Source: Sporodiniella umbellata
Lineage: Eukaryota; Mucoromycota; Mucoromycetes; Mucorales; Rhizopodaceae
Reading direction: 5' to 3'
DNA length: 64,000 nt
Assembly: GCA_025677835.1 (NCBI GenBank)
Contig: JAIXMR010000009.1
Span: 62,001-126,000, forward strand
Shown: in pieces, positions 22,387 to 33,828 of the stretch
Numbering within the stretch: the stretch's first letter is position 1
Layout: every line of letters begins with the position of its first letter
Program-made: the position numbers and the translations under genes
Notes under the pieces: model-generated
Seen by the model: only the letters and a program-made list of their open reading frames with translations
Told to the model about the DNA's origin: nothing
The model's database searches: none

Positions 22387-24913
22387 ATGTCCAATCTACC
22401 AAGTATCGAAATTGAGCACGACGCTCATGCGCCCCCCTCCACGTACTACACAACAGGTGACAACGCAAGACATAGAACAAGAACCCATACGGTAAGCACT
22501 GTTGTTTTTATCAATTAATACATATTCTGGATGCCTGGTTTTTGAACTAAAACAACTGTCTATTTCTAGAGAAGTCATCAATTAGGTGCCACAGAGATGC
22601 ATGGTCTTGAAGGGGCTCACAAACGGCGTGCTTCACATGGTAAATAAACAAACAAATAATAGGAAAAAACAAACAAACAAAAAGCGCGATGTCATGACGA
22701 CGTATTTTAAACAATTTCGGGGTGTAGATGTGAATAGTAAAGCACGTCGCTTTTTGATTGACGTAGAAGAAACACAGCGCAAGCTTTTGGAGCAAGAGGA
22801 TATTGATGGTGATTTTCAGATTACGATCAACGACCTTGGGCCCAAGACAATGTCTTTAGGAACTGCTGATTCTGGAGGCTACAGAAAAATTGATGTTCGA
22901 GGAACTTATATGCTATCAAACCTGCTACAGGAACTTGCTCTGGCCAACGATTATGGCCGTCGCCATATTGTGTTGGATGAGGCCCGATTGAACGAAAACC
23001 CTGTGGACCGTTTGTCTCGTATGATCCGACATAGCTTCTGGGACAACCTGACGCGTCGCATTGACGCAGACTCGTTGGAAGTGATTTGCCCGGACCCCAA
23101 AAACAGGACAGAGCATCAACACCCGATCATCTATGTGCCCTGTGAAGACAAAGAGGCCTACGATTTCTACTGTACAGTAGCTGAAGACCGTCCCCATTTG
23201 AAGTTGGAAGTAGTCTATTTGCCCAAGGAGATCACACCTGATTATGTCAAAAGTATCAACGACCGTCCAGGCCTCTTGACACTCGCCATGCGTAGGGTAA
23301 AAGACGAGAATGGAAACGATACCCATGTAGGTGAGCCCTTTGTTGTTCCAGGTGGCCGCTTCAACGAAATGTACGGCTGGGATTCTTACTTTTCCGCCCT
23401 GGGGCTCTTGGAAGACGGCCGGGTCGATATGGTACGCAGCATGGTAGAAAACTTTGCATATCAGATCAAGCACTACGGTAAAATCCTGAATGCAAACCGA
23501 TCGTATTACCTCTGTCGGTCTCAACCCCCCTTCTTGACGGACATGGCCCTCAAGGTCTTTGAGAGGCTTCCAGCAGAATCAGAAAAAGAGAATAAAGAAT
23601 GGCTAAGACGTGTACTCAAGTCGGCCATCAAGGAGTATTGGGAGGTTTGGATGTCAGAACCCCGTTTGGATAAGAAGACCATGCTGTCTCGCTATCGACC
23701 TAACGGTATTGGTATTCCACCGGAAACAGAAGCCTCTCACTTTATTCATGTGCTGGAACCTTTTGCTAAAAAAAACAACATTAGTGTAGATGAACTGATC
23801 GAGAAATACAATGACAAGGTTATTCTTGAACCTGAATTGGATGAATACTTTTTACACGACTGTGCTGTGAGAGAATCAGGTCATGATACAACCTACCGTT
23901 TTGACAAGATTTGCGCCAATCTCGCTACTATCGATCTGAACGCATTGCTATACAAGTACGAAATGGATCTTGCAGACGCTATCCGGGATCATCTTGACGA
24001 TGATTTGGAAGATTTCAATGGAGCGAAACAAAACGCTCAGGATTGGGTTGAAAGGGCACAGCAGCGCAAGAAGCGTATCGATAAATATCTCTGGAACGAG
24101 GAAGAATCGCTCTATTTTGATTATGATACTATTCAAGAAACACAGATCGATTATGAAAGCGCTACCGTCTTTTGGGCCCTTTGGGCTGGCTGCGCTAGCC
24201 ATGAACAGGCACAGAAATTGGTAAAACATTCGCTCTCCAAATTCGAAGTGGTGGGCGGCCTCGTATCAGGTACAGAGTCTTCTCGTGGTGAGATTTCTTT
24301 AGAAAGACCGAATCGACAGTGGGATTTCCCTTTCGGTTGGGCCCCTCATCAAATCTTGGCTTGGAGTGGTTTGGAAAAATACGGTATGACTGAAACTGCT
24401 CGCCGTTTGGCTTATCGTTGGTTATACACGTAAATAGAAAAATTGTGTAGGCGCACTCTTTTTAACCTTTGTCCTTCGCACACTTTTTTTTTTTTTTACT
24501 CCCTTCCCCTTAGAATCACCAAAGCTTTTGTAGATTTTAATGGCGTAGTGCCTGAGAAATTCGACGTAGTCACTCTATCACACAAAGTAGAAGTAGAGTA
24601 CGGTAATGTGGGTATCGATTTCAAATGCGTTCCTCGAGAAGGCTTTGGCTGGATGAATGCTTCTTATCAAGTTGGCTTAAGTTACCTCACGACTCATATG
24701 CGTCGTGCCTTGGGTACATGTACTGTGCCTGACTTATTGTTTGAGAAGGCTATGATCCAAGAACACCATATGTTGGGTATGACCCGAGAAGAAGAAGAGG
24801 TTGCCGCCCTTCGTCGTCGTACATCTACTATCGCTGCAAGAGCTTATACTCATAATGGAAATTCGAATGCTGCTGTTACCCGTATCTCTATCTCAGAGGC
24901 ACCACCTAACTAA
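22387..24913 (+). CDS. NTH1: Neutral trehalase (GH37)
   Basis: Cytosolic enzyme hydrolysing trehalose to two glucose molecules. Four exons (22387-22491, 22570-22639, 22728-24429, 24514-24913) give 758 residues, the usual size. Both trehalase signatures are present: [15 protein letters not shown] and [12 protein letters not shown]. The regulatory N-terminus has an R-R-A-S site (protein kinase A consensus), followed after splicing by [19 protein letters not shown]. The calcium-binding loop [16 protein letters not shown] comes next, as in fungal neutral trehalases; these are known to be activated by phosphorylation and 14-3-3 binding. I chose the acceptor at 22727 because it alone restores the frame after RRASH; the unspliced frame adds a lysine/asparagine-rich insert instead. 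There is no signal peptide, which argues against acid trehalase. Confidence 0.94.
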
Positions 24914-25413
24914 TTCAAAGAAAACAATACATAAAAAAAAAAGCAAAACAAAAACCATAGATAAAAACTGTAGTAATAAATTCAATCCAATGCATGTATA
25001 AATCTTTATGATAGCTATTTCGTTTCGTTTTTGTTTTTTTTTTGTTTTTCAAAAAATGAAATAGCTTATTATTATTTTTCCTTTTTAACTTTCTCTTCAA
25101 GTATTTATAGGCAATAGATGTATTCTCTAGCTGTTTGTGGGAGTACAACAATGTGATCAAGCTTGGCTTTTACTTGTAGCTACGATATCAAGCTCAACTA
25201 AGATACGATTCTTTATTCAGACCTCTTCCAGTTTATCTGACACAAATAGCTCACTCAAAATACGGCGTTCGGATGCGATAGACAGTCTCCGAGAAGCTGT
25301 ATTATTTTTCTTTTACTCTGATGACACTTACAGACTGAGTCAGGTTTTTAGGAAAAAAAGGCGACATTGAAATTTTGTGCTTTTTTCCTTTTTCCTTTTT
25401 CTTTCTAAACGCA
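24914..25413. other. Intergenic region between trehalase and CUE-domain gene
   Basis: About 500 bases between two genes on the same strand. It contains A/T runs and a CT-rich stretch (TTTTCC repeats, 25378-25405) just before the next start. No gene is supported. Confidence 0.4.
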
Positions 25414-26626
25414 ATGCCCAACCCATTCAGCGATCCACAAATAAAAATATTACAAGAGGCTTTTCCAGATATTGACTGCTCTGTTATCGAATTAGCTTTT
25501 TGGAAAGCGAAAGGAGATATGAACGCTGCTTCTGAAATGCTTCTGGAACCTGACAGTCTAGATATTTATCAACAGCCACACTATTTAACTGTAAAGTAGG
25601 TTTAACAAGGAATATTTTCCATATGCGTTTTGCACCAAAGACAGCATATTAAAAGGAAGGGTTCTATTGATATACTTTTTATTTTGCTAAGAGCAATGAA
25701 AACAACAACCTCCATCGGACAAGACAACCGTTCTCTCCCAGTGTATTTATTTGAATTGATAAAACAAGATATCATAAGGCTCACCCATTATAGAATACTA
25801 TCAAACCTCCCACAGTAAGAGAGGAATTAGCTCAATGGCGACAAGAGCTTCGAAGGGAAAACTGCAACGAAAGAATAAGCAACAGAAGCAACCGCAGAAG
25901 TCGCTCAGTCTTTAGTTTACCTTCCGTTTCAGGTAACAACGCACAGTAAGAGGCTCAGCCGCATATAGCTCATGAATATTCTTTTGTTAAGCCCGACTTC
26001 CCTATAACCCTTTTGCAAACGATTCGTCTTTCCATGGTAAAAAAAAAAAAAAAAAAAAGAGAGAAATATTATGTTATGTCTGACTCTATCTATAGCGTCA
26101 TGTACACCACCTAATTTAACCACATCCCTAAGGCGGTAAAAAACTACCAAAAAAAATTTCTAGGAATCTTATTCTATACTCTAGTCCGCTTGTGTTACCA
26201 ACCCCAAACATTAGTATTAGACCCATTCACCCCTCTTTGAACAGCAGCATTCATGCTACTCGATCAGCGCCTAGTATCCCATCCTTAGCACCTGCTTTGC
26301 CTCCTAGAAGACCTAGCCATCCGGGTGCGTTGTTAATTACCAAAGATATATATATATATATAAAGAAAGGTCTAATCCAAAGTATCTAGAGTACATTCCA
26401 GAAACCAACCCTTTTCTCAACAGCAGCACATCTGTCTCGAGAGTAGCAAGCTCAGACCAAACAACAGAAGGTAAGAAGACGACGATCTCTGTTTTGTTTT
26501 GTTTTCTTACATTGTTTTTGATTTTTGTTAGAGAATACCTCGTTTAATCCCTTCGAAGAACAAGAGGTACCACCGCCCGCCTACAGTGAAATTCAAAACG
26601 ACAGAGTAATACATCTTAACCCCTAG
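25414..26626 (+). CDS. CUE-domain protein with NPF and PPxY motifs (putative ubiquitin/endocytic adaptor)
   Basis: Six exons by my reading (25414-25590, 25794-25932, 26096-26135, 26164-26324, 26390-26470, 26532-26626) give 230 residues. The N-terminus is a CUE/UBA-like domain: QIKILQEAFPDIDCSVIELA then AKGDMNAASEMLL, the three-helix ubiquitin-binding pattern. Three NPF tripeptides (MPNPF at the start, ETNPF, FNPF) are ligands for EH domains. The C-terminus has PPPAYSE, a PPxY ligand for WW domains of Rsp5/Nedd4 ligases. A proline/serine-rich linker (LPPRRPSHPG) joins them. I infer a linker between ubiquitin, EH-domain endocytic proteins and a Nedd4-type ligase. Splicing of the middle is uncertain: the 26136-26163 intron would be only 28 nt, and the interval 25960-26037 contains an alternative open segment. 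Confidence 0.65.
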
Positions 26627-26790
26627 AGAAATAAAGGCCGTTTTTTTTTTTTTTTTTTTGTATACATGTAGTCTTTATTGGTGGGGTTGTAGCTCTTTTC
26701 TTTTTTCTTTTTAAATATGTATAGAGAGAGAACAGGGTATTGTGAGCTTTTTCTATTTAAAAAAAAAATTATCAAAGGGGGAGGGGAATT

Positions 26791-29105
26791 TCAGATACAT
26801 TTTGATTCTTTTAAAGCATGGATTTCCTCTCTCAATGCTTGGTTTTCTCTAAACAGCCTTTCTTTTTCTTGGTGTGAATGAATCAAACGTTGCTGCAGGT
26901 AGTCCTAAACAAACTTTGTTTTTTAAAAACAAGGATAAGAACAATAAAAAAAAGCAAAAACAATAGTTACAATCGTGGAAGAAGTGGGAGATGAATCGAT
27001 AAGACAGTGTGTAATGTGGTTCAAGATGGATTTTTGTGCTTCCAGTTGTTTGAGTAACATTTGGATTTGGCCATGGGGTGTAGGCAAAGTTAGCAGAGGA
27101 CTGGTGAGTTCAAAACGACCTCGTTTTCGGCATTCGAGTGGGATCTCTTCGTGCTCACTGATTGAAAAGCGGCCAATACGACACGACCCACTTGAAGCAG
27201 AACGTTGGTGAAAAGGTTCTAGCTTTAAACTTTCGCTGGTATAAGTGTCATGAATTGTGCTGGGTGGCGATAGTTCTGGCAGAGTGCTAAGCCTTGATTT
27301 GCGTGCTTTGTTGTAAGAGATGAGTAAGATAAAAGGGAAATTGTGTGCTACCTTTGTTGCTGCTGTTTGTGCGTGAGATGGACAAAGGGCAAGGCTCGCT
27401 ACAAGAAGTGTCGAGGGGACCTGGCCTGCATTGATTGACACTGAACCGACCCCGTTTGATTTCATTTCCCTCAATGTCTGTAATGCCTAAGCCGACAGGG
27501 GTAGGCTCATTAGGGGGACTAGCTGAAAAAGTCCCTGTGTTCTCTTCGTCTACGGATGGTTGCGTCTCGGGTTCAGAATGGGCAGGGGAAGGCAAGGATC
27601 GGATGATAGCCCCACCAAAACTAACATGCCTTGAAGAGCACGTGTCTTCATCAAAGTCCCATTGCTCACACGAGGTGCCAGAGCATGCTCGAGGAAGAGA
27701 CTTTCGGTGGCATCTTCTTTCAAGTGGAGGAATACACTGCAAAAGAGATTTGACAAGATAATCCCGCTTCTTGGCCTGTTTAAAAAAGGGATGTAAAAGA
27801 AGCTTCTCAGCGGTAGGTCTTCAGAAAGAGAGAGAGAGAGAGGGATGAGAGAGATGAGATGGTTTTCTTTTCTGTTCTCTTCTTTACCTTTTGCGGGCAT
27901 CTTTTTGCAAACAAAGGTCGATCATCTCTTTAAAGATTCGAGAGTATTTGTATTTGGTTTGTTCCCGGTTCAAGGTAGGTGGTGATTGGCTCAAGGTCAT
28001 CATAAGTACCTACATCATTAATACAGCTATTTACAAGACGATCCTAACCTTCATTGGGGGGAATTTAGCGAAAGGTGCATGGCCTGTAGCTAATTCAATG
28101 GCTGTGATACCAAAGCTCCAGATATCTGCTTTTAAATTGTAACCAGACTGCTCCATAACTTCGGGCGCCATCCAACAGGGCTATGGCTAAATTAGAGTGT
28201 GCTCGTACGAGGTGCCGTTTGCTTTTTCTACTTACAGTGCCCACAAAGGTTTTTCTGATTTCATTGTTGTCTATTAAGGAACTAGAAACGCCAAAGTCTG
28301 ACAAGAGAACTGTGCCTTGATCGTCCATTAACAGATTGCCAGCCTTCACATCACGATGCATATGCCCATTTTTGTGCAAGTAGATCAGGCCTTTTAGCGC
28401 CTGCTTTAGTACGGTGGCAATCACTGTTTCCTCCAGACCGTGCAGAAATCCATTTCGCATGCTGTCCAAACAAGATCCTATATGCATTCAAATAGAGATA
28501 GGTTCCCTTGTTGACTTTGTTTCGTTCTATGCTTTACCTCCTGATAAATAGGGTGTGACAATGTGCAATTTAGACCCATCGATAAAGGATCCATAGACCT
28601 TTAGGATATTAGGATGTTTACTTAAAGCCATTAATGCTGTTTCACGCTAGTAAAGAAGCGATCAGGACTCCGATCGAATGTCTGTCTATTTATTTTCTCT
28701 TTTTACCCTCAGTTCATCAATCTGATTACGTTCAAACAGTTCTAATTCAATCACTTTAATGGCGACTACAAGGTGCTTGGGGCGATAAATGGCGCGATAA
28801 ACTACAGCAGAAGATCCATAGCCTAAAAACCAAAATAAGTCGGAAAGCTCAACTAAAAAAACAGACAAACCGATGGGGTATTGCAGCTCAAAAAACTGAC
28901 GGTGACAGTGCATCGTTTCCTCCTCGTCCTCATGATAACTTCTAAACGAAGGACTGGTCGAGTTTTTTCGAGAGCTGACAGAGGGCACTGACATGGCACG
29001 AAGAAGGCTAGCTGATCTCGAGCGTTCAGTGGAACTCTCTAATGAGACTGAGGAATGGTTGGCACTTTTTAGAAATGAGAGTGGATTGGGTAGCTGCTGC
29101 GACAT
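26791..29105 (-). CDS. STE20-type kinase of the OSR1/SPAK/Fray (GCK-VI) group
   Basis: Serine/threonine kinase. The start at 29105 opens [14 protein letters not shown], followed by a serine-rich leader. The kinase domain shows [11 protein letters not shown] (glycine loop), VAIKVIEL (catalytic lysine), [13 protein letters not shown] (catalytic loop), LSDFGVSS, the GCK activation segment [14 protein letters not shown], and [18 protein letters not shown], which closely resembles OSR1/Fray kinases. The C-terminal tail lacks a recognisable CCT domain. Instead it has three Gly-Arg-Phe motifs: RGRFSV (about 27441-27458), IGRFSI (about 27159-27176) and RGRFEL (about 27110-27127). It ends with a coiled coil ([15 protein letters not shown]). 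The first two fit the RFx[V/I] motif that OSR1/SPAK CCT domains bind in partners. An AG microsatellite lies in an intron near 27826-27842. Confidence 0.87.
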
Positions 29106-30020
29106 AAAAAAAAAAAAGAAAGAAAGAAAGAAAAAGCTTGTCAGACAAGAACTTTACAGCTGTTTTATTCTTATTTTTCTGTTTTTTACAAGATTTCGGG
29201 CCCTATTTTTTTTCAGTTGCGCAGAAAAAAATAAAAGCCTATTTTCAGACTCGAAAAACGATTCGATAAGATATGACAAGCACAGATAGGCTAACATCAC
29301 AATAGTGGCAATGGGGAGACAAAATCAATGAAGTCAGCTCTACAGCATATAAGGGCTTATTGTCTTGTTTTGCTGTTACATGTATATTAAGTCAACCGAA
29401 TCTAAAAGAATGCGAAATAGAGTTTAACCATGTGTGGATAGAAAAAGGCAGGTCATGTCATCTTGAAACTACACACAAAAACAAGGCAGCACAACTCGTC
29501 CATGTCTGGTATAGTCAGGCACATTTCTAGAGTACGTAATGGTCATTTCTTCATGCACAACCCTATACTGTTTCAAAAGTCTACAAAGAAAGCCCTCCTT
29601 TTTATTTTGCTTTTTTTTTTTTGCACTCTCGTAGTCGTCCGCCGTAGTATGAATACAAGAGCAATACGAGCAATTAGAAAGAGGTTAGACGCATTGAAAG
29701 AAATAAAATTAAGTGGTACGATTTTATTTCGCTTTTCTCTATTGCTTAGAGCTGCAGGGAAAAGCTTTTCTGTTTGTCACATTGGCTCTCTTTTGCACCA
29801 TGGCGTTGACAAATGTAACACACATCTATTTCATCCAGCGTGGCACAAACCCTTTGGTATAGCCACTGCAAAAAAATAAAAAATAAAAAATAAAAGCAAA
29901 GGAAAAAATCCGGACGGAAAACCAATATTTACGTGGCTTGTAGCTAAGCAAAATTTTATAAAACCAAAGAAAACTAGGTGAGATAAAGTTCCTTCCTTTT
30001 TTCGTTTCTGTCAATTTACA
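29106..30020. other. Divergent region between Fray-type kinase and RPL19
   Basis: About 900 bases serving as upstream region for both genes. A plus-strand frame at 29463-29879 (138 codons) has mixed hydrophobic and basic segments with no recognisable family, so I do not call it. T runs lie at about 29610-29622. Nothing else stands out. Confidence 0.35.
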
Positions 30021-30709
30021 ATGTACATTAAACATCCTTCGCCTTTTGTTTACACAAGCCTCCTAAACAACCAGTATTTTTTAGGGTCAACTTGACTGTC
30101 CAAAAGCGTCTCGCTGCTTCCGTCCTCAAGTGTGGTGAAAGAAAGATCTGGCTCGATCCCAATGAAGTCAACGAAATCTCCAACGCCAACTCTCGTATGT
30201 TTATTATTTTATTACTCTTAATGACTTTAAAGCGGAAGTAAACTGAACACAAAGAATAATTTTGAATAGGTGCCAACATTCGTAAGCTTGTTAAGGATGG
30301 TTTGATTATCCGCAAGCCCGAGATTGCTCAATCCCGTTTCCGTGTTCTCGAACGTGCTGCTGCCAAGCGCAACGGTCGCCACATGGGCTACGGTAAGAGA
30401 AAGGGTACTGCCGATGCCCGTATGTCTTCTCAAGTCATCTGGATGCGTCGTATGCGTGTTCTCCGTCGTTTGTTGGCCAAGTACAGAGAATCTGGTAAGA
30501 TCGACAAGCACTTGTACCACCACCTTTACCTCAAGTCTAAGGGTAACGGTTTCAAGAACAAGCGTGTCTTGATGGAACACATCCACAAGGCTAAGGCTGA
30601 AAAGGTCCGTGCTAAGACCCTTGCTGAACAAGCTGATGTCCTTCGTGCTAAGAACAAGGCCCTCCGTGAACGTCGTGCCAACAAGAAGGCCGAAAAGAAC
30701 GAAGCTTAA
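30021..30709 (+). CDS. RPL19: 60S ribosomal protein L19 (eL19), start codon split by an intron
   Basis: Large-subunit ribosomal protein. The sequence after splicing is [17 protein letters not shown], then [50 protein letters not shown] and an arginine/lysine-rich C-terminal helix ending KNEA, diagnostic for eL19. Exons are 30021-30022, 30085-30194 and 30270-30709, giving 183 residues. No ATG precedes VNLTVQKRL in its own exon: the acceptor at 30084 leaves G-GTC, and the only sensible source of the missing AT is the ATGT at 30021-30024, where the intron begins GTACAT. The initiator codon is therefore AT|G. I recall the yeast RPL19 genes also having an intron at the start codon, which supports this reading. 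Codon usage is biased towards C-ending codons, as in highly expressed genes. Confidence 0.92.
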
Positions 30710-31548
30710 ATACTTTTTTCAACTTTCAATTGACCTTCAAAAAAATAAACTATTTAAAAACAAACAAAAAAAAATCAACTTAAACACAGCCAAAACAACC
30801 ACAAGTAATTCTTAGAATCTATCGTTTCATTGTGGACCTCTCTAGGCTTGTCTTGGTGAACAGTCCAAGTTTGGTTCAACCACTTTCCTTACACGGCTGT
30901 GTCCATTGACTGCTTACTATTCAAAAAGGGATGTACGACAACGCTGCTCCGTGCAAGTCGTTTACTCTTTTATGTTCGCTCTTTACAGACAGTCTCTGTT
31001 CAGAACTCCCTTTTAAAGGCTTGACAAAACACCCTACCTTATTCAAAACTCTACATAGTGCGAGTTGCCAGGTTCAATAGCAATACATCGTCCCATTTTC
31101 CACACAAATCAGCTCATCCCAACTTTCACTGCATACAAGAGCCTCCTGGACTGTATGGAAAACATGTTCGTTTTTTTTTTTTAGGGTTTTTGAATTTTGT
31201 TTTATTTGTTTAGTAGCTACTTTTTATGTCTTTTCTCTCTACTTCTTTATAACTGCATACTTAGCTATAGAGGTCTTTGTATTTTTGATAAAGCAGCAAG
31301 GTTAAACCAAGCATCTGCTTAAAAACATGTAAACGGTCTCTCGTCCGTACTACCAAACGGTCGTATCGCGTAAGGTTGTTGTTTTTTGTTTGTCTGCCTT
31401 TAGGGTTGTTCTAGTTTTAGTTATTGATAACGAATAACCCATCTGAATATCTTTGTAAGTTAAACTGTCAAAAGAACAACCAAAGATTTTTTTTTTAAAA
31501 ACAAAAAAAATCAAAGTAAAGAACCCTATACTTTAAAATCAAGTAGGT
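30710..31548. other. Convergent interval with unresolved coding-like segments on the minus strand
   Basis: About 840 bases between the RPL19 stop and the stop of the next, minus-strand gene. Two minus-strand stretches read like protein: 31261-31410 (49 codons ending at a TAA and preceded by a CTAG acceptor-like site) and 31043-31182 (open with one G removed at 31092-31094). Neither has a start codon I can justify or a recognisable family. Treat them as observations, not genes. Confidence 0.3.
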
Positions 31549-33006
31549 TTATTTTTGTATTTTTTGTTCAGCCAAAGATCTTGGTTCGTGGCAAACGATA
31601 AACCGTCCTTGAATGCCAGCATCTTCCAGTGCCTTTTCCATCCATTGGATTGCAGTAAAAGTGGTCATACGGTAATATCCGCCACTTCCAAACAAGAGTG
31701 CATGAAAAGGTGAAAACTGAGTTCTTATCTTTCGACCGTTATTCAGTTTAGATTTTTGTAAAGGAGGTTCAAGCAATTGAAAAAAATCGGGCACAGGTGC
31801 ATCAGGAATGACTTCCACTTGTAAGGAAGGGAGAAGAGTCCAAAGCTTAGGATCGTAAGTTACATCTAAACCAAGTGGGCCACGAAATAGATACTCAAAA
31901 CGAGCCTTTTCGCGTGGGCCTCCTACTACTTTCACAATCTCTTGAAGCCTTTCAAAAGCACTTTGAATCATACATAGCTGCTTTCCTTTCACAAGTGTTT
32001 TCATTTGCGCCAAACAGGGAAAAGCAGCCTCCCTTTCTGCTTGCACCTGAATTGGAAGGGCCGAAATCTTTTCGGGTTCACAGGGAAAATGGGATAACTC
32101 AGAAGTCAATGCAAAAACACTACTGACATCCAATAGCACTTTTTCGCTTGTCAGATTTTCATACCTCATTCTTGGCTGACACACCGAGCTAAGGCTGCTA
32201 TCTGGTGTTTGTAGATACACCACAATACCCATTTCTTTCAGTCGATCCATAATTTTTTCTACAGATGCATCTTGGTTGGCTGGGATCCTCATAAAAGCAA
32301 AAACTACTTGCGGCGTACAGAAATGGACTTGATTTGCTTTGGCCGTCGTCAAGTATTCCTGGGCCTTTTTGAAGATAGAAAGGTGTTCAAAACTGTTTTC
32401 GGCTGTAGGTAGATCTTCTTCTTCAGAGTCGTCACTCTCATCCCAAGTCTGCTCTAGTCCCATGACTTCATGCCGAAAGGCTTTGGCATTACGAGCAATC
32501 ACCTTAATCCATGTCAGACCATTGTCAGCTACAATGTCTACTTTTATACTACGGCGTTTGATTAACTCTGTCTGAGACATCCAAAGGCCATTTTCAGCAA
32601 GGGGAACGCCAATCAGCTTCATTACTTCGTTTTTCTTTTCAACCACATCAAGCGCTTCAAACACGGGTTCCAAGTAACCTAAATTGGTGCTTTGGATGTG
32701 TTCTTTTTTAATCAAACTTGGGTTGTCTAATAACTAAAAGTTCATTTACAGTTCATATAATGTTTTCTCTCTTCGTTCTTTCACGAACACACGCACACAC
32801 AGGCTATCTTTTTCTCTTTTCATTTACACCACCTTTTGTAAGAATTGCTTTTCAGCTAATAAAGAACTTGTATAACGATGTAAGCCTTCAATGGGTTCCT
32901 TTATGTTCCATTCTTCACAGGCTTCAAGTATAGAAACATATTTTTCATGTAAAGCCTGAACAGAAGAAACAAGCTCTGAACGGTCCTCGATGATCTCTAT
33001 TGCCAT
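31549..33006 (-). CDS. DUF1308 / UPF0415 (C7orf25-like) protein
   Basis: Two exons (32830-33006 and 31549-32733) give 453 residues. The N-terminal half is helical (MAIEIIEDRSELVSSVQALH, then HIQSTNLGYLEPVFEALD). The central part contains VDIVADNGLTWIKVIARN, followed by VHFCTPQVVFAFMRIP and a DRLKEMGIVVYLQTP segment, then the LLDVSSVFALTSELSH motif. This layout resembles the eukaryotic UPF0415/DUF1308 family whose human member is C7orf25; the C-terminal part has been compared with PIN-like folds. The molecular function is unknown to me. Splicing joins QKV to LLDNPSL using a GTGTAA donor. The assignment is from memory of the family pattern and should be confirmed by profile search. Confidence 0.65.
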
Positions 33007-33828
33007 TGTCTATAAATAAATAAAAAAGGACTCTTGAAAAAAAAATAAAATAAAAACTACCGGCCGTTGTACAAAGGCTTGAAATAAACCAAACGTGGCG
33101 TACTGAAAATGGTCTTTCCGACTCAAAACACCCGTTTTTGTTTTTGTTTTTTTTCGTTTTGCTTTTGTATATATTAGCTTGACCGTACCGACAAGCATAT
33201 GTAAACGCACTTTTTGTATTCTTAGTGCAGACATAGGAGGAATATTTATTGATAGATAAACGCATCAAGTCTTGTTGTTGGCATGTTTTGCATTTATTAA
33301 TACCTTATACTATTTGTTACATTCACGTTTCACTTGTTTATCTAAACTATGAAGTTGTGCATACAACTCAAAGTATGTTTTGATGACAAAATGCAACAAA
33401 AAAGAAAAATAAAAGAGAGCTGTTTTTATCGGCTTAACGAAACTATGGCAAAACCCGTTTTACTTGTTTGAACCCCCTCCTGCTTTGATGAGACGAAAAA
33501 GGAAACATTTACATTTTTTTCACTTTTTGTTTTTGCTAAAAAAGAACAAATCGTTTTTATAAGCCAATAACATCATTATCACTTCACTTGAACTTAATTT
33601 TTTAAGGTAAAATGAATACGTGTTTTCTTAAGAAAGCCCATCAGTCATTACTGAGCCCAAAAAGAGCAATCAAATCCAGTTAGGAGCAAATCCATATACT
33701 TTATAATGCAGCACCTGATGTTACCTCTTTCGGTTTATAAGTCCGTCGGTCTTTTTTTGTATCTAAAAATATAAGAAAACCTTGAAAATTTCCTTTTTCT
33801 TTTCTCTTTCTTTTCTTTAAAGAGCAAA
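33007..33828. other. Divergent intergenic region
   Basis: About 820 bases between a minus-strand and a plus-strand start. Short frames on the minus strand (32945-33268) are low complexity, lysine- and phenylalanine-rich, and unsupported. A CT-rich leader (33790-33815) precedes the next start. No other feature seen. Confidence 0.4.

Noticed and set aside
22586..22727. In-frame upstream extension of the trehalase exon (Lys/Asn/Thr-rich)
   Set aside because: It lies in the intron 22640-22727 by the splicing that restores [14 protein letters not shown]; the unspliced frame does not connect to the true first exon.
29463..29879. 138-codon plus-strand frame
   Set aside because: No recognisable domain, sits in the divergent promoter region between two genes, and contains homopolymer-derived Phe/Leu runs.
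33455..33480. GTTTGAACCCCC-like box suggesting a minus-strand tRNA
   Set aside because: No matching A box, acceptor stem or anticodon arm in the flanking sequence.
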